A DNA stretch of 64,000 nt, taken from positions 6,478,264-6,542,263 of the forward strand of contig JAQFVV010012434.1 in assembly GCA_028023455.1 (NCBI GenBank). The letters are read 5' to 3'. A program made the position numbers and the translations under genes. Shown here one piece after another: positions 59,363-64,000 of this stretch. Each line of letters opens with the position of its first letter. The stretch's first letter is position 1. This DNA comes from Epiperipatus broadwayi. Its lineage: Eukaryota; Onychophora; Udeonychophora; Euonychophora; Peripatidae. The notes under the pieces are model-generated. The model did no database searches. It worked only from the letters and a program-made list of their open reading frames with translations, and had not been told where the DNA came from.

Positions 59363-59788
59363 AATGTGCAAGTTATGATATATTATAAATTATTTTCTAG
59401 TATAATTTGAAAATAAGTATTAATGAGTTGTAGTTTGTTTCATTTGTTGAACAAGTTTGATTAGGTTTTACATAAAAAAAATAACAGAAATATGTTGAAT
59501 TTTTAAAACTATTAATAAATTATATAGGCAATTCAATCAAGCACATTCAAGTGATTAAACATGTTTTTGTTTCATATTGAAATCAATCCAGAAATCTTTA
59601 GATCCTGAATCTACCACTACCATCATTAGGCTCAACCAAACCTTTATGCAATTAGTTTGAATATTCAACATTTTAACAAGGCATACAGGGATTTATATTA
59701 CTGTTAACATTTATTATGCATTTGTTTATTATTTATACACAAAGTAAACTCTATTGTAAATTAAAGATTTTATTCGCAAAACATTATT

Positions 59789-60081
59789 TTAATGATATGA
59801 ATCAATTATAGACTTTACCATAGCTGGCACGTGGCATGTGGTAATAATACCACTGGAGATTTTTGGCATAACAATCTCCATTATTGTCTTTGTGATGTGC
59901 ATTATCAATTCAGAAGGAATTTTCCCTGCAACTACATCCTTTTCCACAATTTTCTGAATTAATCTAGCTGTTATTATTATGGGATGTTCTTCTTTTTCAT
60001 CTTCACTGAGTGTTCTTTCAATCGGAAAACTGTCACCATCTGACTGGGATTGATTTCTAAGCCATTCTGAAACTGATTCAC
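59789..60081 (-). CDS. Terminal coding exon of an unidentified gene
   Basis: On the - strand the exon follows TTTTTTTTAATCAG and is open for 96 codons to TAA at 59789-59791. It begins (G)ESVSEWLRNQSQSDGDSF, continues through PIERTLSEDEKEEHPIIITA, and ends HVPAMVKSIIDSYH. Composition is clearly coding-like, with no stop and normal codon usage in a very AT-rich region. AATAAA occurs on the - strand at 59769-59774, about 15 bases after the stop. The first two bases complete a codon from an upstream exon that lies at higher coordinates, perhaps beyond the window. I do not recognise the family. A hydrophobic/charged pattern at ITARLIQKIVEKDV...LIMHITKTIMEIV suggests amphipathic helices. Confidence 0.65.
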
Positions 60082-60089
60082 CTGATTAA

Positions 60090-60737
60090 AAAAAAATTAA
60101 TGCTGATAATAAATAATAATGATTAGATAATAATGATTTATAATGATAATGTATGTGTGCATATTAATGCATTCATGAATATAATTTAATTATTTATAAA
60201 AAAAATATTGTGAAAACTTATAGTTTCAATTTAAAAAAAAAACTATTAAGGTGAACATATCTTTTCTCAAATTTGTATAAAATTTTGTCATATTTTGATA
60301 TTATAAAATCAATCTTTATTGATTTATAATTACATTATTTTTAATATATTGAATAAATTATTTTGTTGTTTTCTTGTTAAGCAATTGACATTAATTATAT
60401 ATTTTACTAAGGAATATATATATATATATATTGTGTATTAATATAAAAAAATATTGGAAAAGTTCATAAGCTCCTGGCTTAAATGGTAATGCCTATAACC
60501 TCCAAATTATGAAGTGTATTCAAATTCTAGTAAGTACAGGAATTTATTTTTTTTAGAGATACATTGTTTAACAAGATAAAATTTCAATTAATCAATGGGA
60601 ATTCATGCATCAAAATTTGCTGCTATTGTTTCATATTTCAAGTTTTTGATTATATTTTTGGATTTGTAGTGAAAGGTGGAAAGAAAATCATTATTACTTA
60701 TAATCCATTTCTACAATCTTATATGTCAAAATAAAAA
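60090..60737. other. AT-rich DNA between terminal exon and RTE-5
   Basis: Probably an intron of the - strand gene. A weak tRNA-like stretch (TGGCTTAAATGGTAATGC at about 60474) is present; nothing else. Confidence 0.4.
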
Positions 60738-63700
60738 TGCTATTAACTGAAAGGAGACCCTTTGATTCCTCTTGGAGGCCTTAAAGGAACTGAGCAGGAC
60801 AAATTTCTAATGTCCACTCCATACGTTCTTGTCATTGCAGCTGTTATTATTATGTGATTATAGTATATGAACATGGATGGGCTGCTCACCAACATGCATT
60901 GGCCAGTGTGGTGAGTTTATTGGCTTTTTACCTCTGAGTTTAAGATCAAGAAACATCATGATCTTTCTTCTCAGTTGCCTGATAAAGCAGATTGAATGTA
61001 TGTGTAAATAATAAATATTTTTCTAATAATTATACAATTATGACAGACAAAAATAAATCATGGCCCTTATTCCCAGGAGGCTGTAAAGTCATCAACCAAG
61101 GCACCGGTTGGAGGCTGAAGGTGGAGGGTGCTAAGAATCCCCTGATTGTGGACCTAGGCTGCCATTTGTTGACATCTTTTTATTTAGGTACTTACAATTG
61201 CAGATCACTTTCAAGTAAATGGGCTATTATTGGACTTTGTGAAGTTAGAAGAAAAGGTGAAGAGACAATTGATTTAAAAAGTGGACATGTACTCTATTAT
61301 AAAAGCACAAATATTGAAAATACAAGTGGAGTAGGATTCATTATAAATAAAAAGTGGAAGAACAACATTGTTGAGATTGATGGTGTATCGGACAGAGGGG
61401 CAAGATTAGTTATACAACTTAATAGCAGATATCAAATGCAGATAATTCAGGTTCTTATAGTGATGAAGTAGTAGAAGATTTTTATATGGATGTACAAAAG
61501 GCTTTTGATCAGAATAAACAACATTTTAAAATTGTTATGGGAGACTTTAATGCTAGAATTGGTAAACAAATGAAAGTGCTGTAGGTAATTTTGGTTATGG
61601 TAATAGAAATGAGAGAGGACATAGACTTGTGGAGTTTGCAGTTAAAGAAAAACTTTATATTATGAATTCTTATTTTGAGAAAAATGTTAAAAGGAAATGG
61701 ATACGGAAGCATCCAAATGAAGGTACAGCAGAATTGGATTATATTTTGACTAACAGAAAATGCATATTTCAAGATTGTAATGTTCTTAATAAATTTAACA
61801 CAGGAAGTAATTATCGATTAGTAAGATGTAAAATAGGTATTAATACAAAGCTAGAGAGACAAAAATTATTATGAAAAACAATATTTACAGTTGATATCCC
61901 TGATCTTCAGAAATATTCTCATGAATTTAAATTAGAAATTACAAATTGGTTTCAAGCATTAGTAGATTTTAACATGATTCAGATTTAAATAAAATTAATA
62001 TGAAAATAACTGATACACTTTTGAAAACTGCAACAAAGATAGCTGGTAGAAAAAAGCAGCAATTGACCAATAAAATTTCTACTGAGACTAGAGAATTTAT
62101 GAAGGACTATGAAGATATATAAAAATGATGCATTAAAAAGGATTGAATATCTCGAATTTTGTAAAATGGTATGGAAAAGAGTTGAAAATGATATAAGAAA
62201 ATATAACTGAAATAGCAAGGAAAGCTGTAGAAGAGAATAAAAGTCTTAAGAATGTAACACAACATTTTGGTATTGGTAGGAAATTTATATCTGCATTAAG
62301 AAAAAAAGATTGAATTATTACTAAAAAGAGAGATGACATCATGAAATGGGTAGAAGACTTTTATCAAGAATTATATAGTAATAAAGAACAAGTATCTCTT
62401 ATATCTATTACATCTTCTGAATTGCCCAGAATTTTAAATGAAGAAGTGAGTCATGCAATTAAATGTATGAAGAAAGGAAAGACTCCTAATGATGGAATTA
62501 TAATTGATATATTAAAAGAAGCAGGTGAAGAAATAAATTTTTTTTTAGCAAAGTTATATACCAAGTGTCTAAATTATAAAGATGTACCAGAATTGGAAGA
62601 ATGCAGTATTAATATTAATATTTTAAAAAGGTGATAAAGAAGATATTAGAAATTACAGACCTATCAGCCTTTTATCAGTTTTATACAAAATTTTTACCAA
62701 GATAATTACAACTCATCTACAGAGAACTTTGGATTTCCACCAACCAAGAGAACAAGCTAGATTTAAAAGTAGTTTTAATACAGTAGATCATATTCAGGTA
62801 TTGAGAGAAGTTATAGAAAGGACAAATGAATATGAGTTGCCATTATGCTTTAGATTTGTAGATTATGAAAAGGCCTTTGATTTTATAAACATTTCTTCAG
62901 TGATTAAAACATTGGATCATCAAGTTATAGATACAGGATATTGTCATATTTTAAAGAATATTTATAAAAATGCAACAGCAACAATTAGATTACATAATGC
63001 TACTGGGAAAGTCAACATTGAAAAGGGTGTGTAAGATAGGGTGACTATATATCCAAAAATTTTTACAGCAGTGCTGCAAGAAGTATTTTGTGGATTAAAA
63101 TGGGAAGCTAAAGGAATGAAAGTAAATGGAGATTGTTTAAGTCATGTAGATTTTGCAGATGATGTAGGTGATTTTGCAAATAATGCTTTAGAGCTGCTGG
63201 AAATGTAGGAGTTATCAGATGAAAGTAGGACTAAAGATAAATGTTAAAAAGACTAAAGTAATGTTTAATGGATTTTCTCAAAATTTAAAAATTAAGATTG
63301 ATTATGATGAGTTAGAAAAAGTTAACAGTTACAAATACCTTGGTCAGATTATTAATACAGATGGAAACAATGGTCGGAATTTATCATAGAATTAAACTTA
63401 GTTGGAGTGCTTTTGATAGAAATAACTTGATACTAAAACTTCAGATCATTCAAAGAAGTATGGAGAGATGCATGTTGGAAGTAACAAGAAGAGATTGAAA
63501 ATGCTATATATGGGTAAGAGAACAAACAGGTGTTACTGATCTCATTGAAAAAATTAAAAGACTGAAGTGTAGTTGCGCTGGACATATTGCTAGAAGAGAT
63601 AATAATAGATGGACAATTGAAATCTTAAACTGGATTCCAAGAGTTTGTAAAAGACCCAGAAAGAGACCACATGTGAGATGGATGGATGAAATAAGAAAGT

Positions 63701-63798
63701 GTGCAGGGGTGATGTGGAGAAGAGAAGCTAAAGATCGGAGGAGATCGATTGAACTTGGAGAGACCTTCATCCAGCAATGGATTGATAATGGCTGATAA
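60738..63798 (+). pseudogene. Decayed near-full-length RTE LINE (RTE-5)
   Basis: Starts at TGCTATTAACTGAAAGGAGA, about 25 bases short of the RTE-1 leader, and ends AATGGCTGATAATA. ATG and MTDKNKSWPLFPGG begin at 61040. A deletion removes the segment after RSLSS, and others hit the VYAPTS, GDFNAR-KQMK and SPE-DW positions. Near 63437 about 110 bases are missing. Surviving motifs are SGVGFIINKKWKNN, GDFNARIGKQMK (nt level), NYRPISLLS, FVDYEKAFD, FADD and SWAGHI (as SCAGHI). It carries exactly the 8-nt loss (ATGAAAGTAGGACTAAAG at about 63220) seen in RTE-1. Confidence 0.88.
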
Positions 63799-64000
63799 TA
63801 CTGAAACTTTTATGTAAGTTTGCATCTGACAAAATTGAGAATTTGGAAAATTATATTTGATATATTAAAATTTGGTTTTACTAAAACAGATATAGATATA
63901 TAGTGTTTTAAAAGAAAAATATATGTGAATGCAAAAATTAAAAATGATAAAAAATGGAAGCTGCTACCATGTGTACTAACTTTTGGAAATAAAATTGAAA
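63799..64000. other. AT-rich window end
   Basis: No feature recognised. Confidence 0.5.

Noticed and set aside
60468-60530. tRNA-like stretch (TGGCTTAAATGGTAATGC ... GTATTCAAATTC)
   Set aside because: The boxes are too degenerate and no stem pairs convincingly; at most an old SINE trace.
1-64000. CRISPR arrays, rRNA, prophage or bacterial operons
   Set aside because: No regularly spaced repeats with unique spacers, no ribosome-binding-site-led gene clusters; splice sites and LINEs show a eukaryotic genome.

Overview
The window is eukaryotic nuclear DNA, very AT-rich, with long introns, GT-AG splice sites and many retrotransposons and DNA transposons. The one gene I recognise confidently encodes MLX, the Max-like bHLH-zipper protein (Drosophila orthologue: bigmax). 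The mix of Mlx, RTE, Jockey-like, Penelope-like and Merlin-like elements suggests an invertebrate, plausibly an AT-rich arthropod. I cannot name the species.

Layout. Mlx lies on the + strand. Seven coding exons run from 3973 to the stop codon at 40509. The 5' end was not found and is probably upstream of the window. Joined by eye, the exons read continuously through an acidic/Ser segment, basic region, HLH, leucine zipper and the C-terminal dimerisation/cytoplasmic-localisation domain. The gene covers over 36 kb because its introns are full of mobile DNA. Intron 3973-side (4087-7922) holds a Merlin-type relic and a foldback. The intron 8457-23736 holds a full-length RTE, a truncated RTE, foldbacks and a Jockey-type fossil. 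The intron 23837-38056 holds a 2.8 kb Merlin-like element with an internal minisatellite, a complete small LTR element (TRIM-like), an RTE copy, a Penelope-like foldback, a second Merlin relic and a GIY-YIG endonuclease relic.

Downstream of Mlx (41-60 kb) is mostly non-coding AT-rich DNA with a decayed RTE copy, three inverted-repeat elements, a LINE 3' relic and a tRNA-derived retroposon with a perfect 17-bp target duplication. A terminal exon of an unidentified gene lies on the - strand at 59789-60081. Another RTE copy fills 60.7-63.8 kb.

The best candidates for something undescribed are: the TRIM-like element (both LTRs, tRNA-Ser-type primer site, polypurine tract and 5-bp target duplication all visible); the RTE lineage that shares an 8-nt frameshifting deletion in two copies; the Merlin-like element filled with a minisatellite; and a family of hairpins resembling a minimal hammerhead core. 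No CRISPR, rRNA or bacterial-type operon is present. All alignments were done by eye, without database searches.
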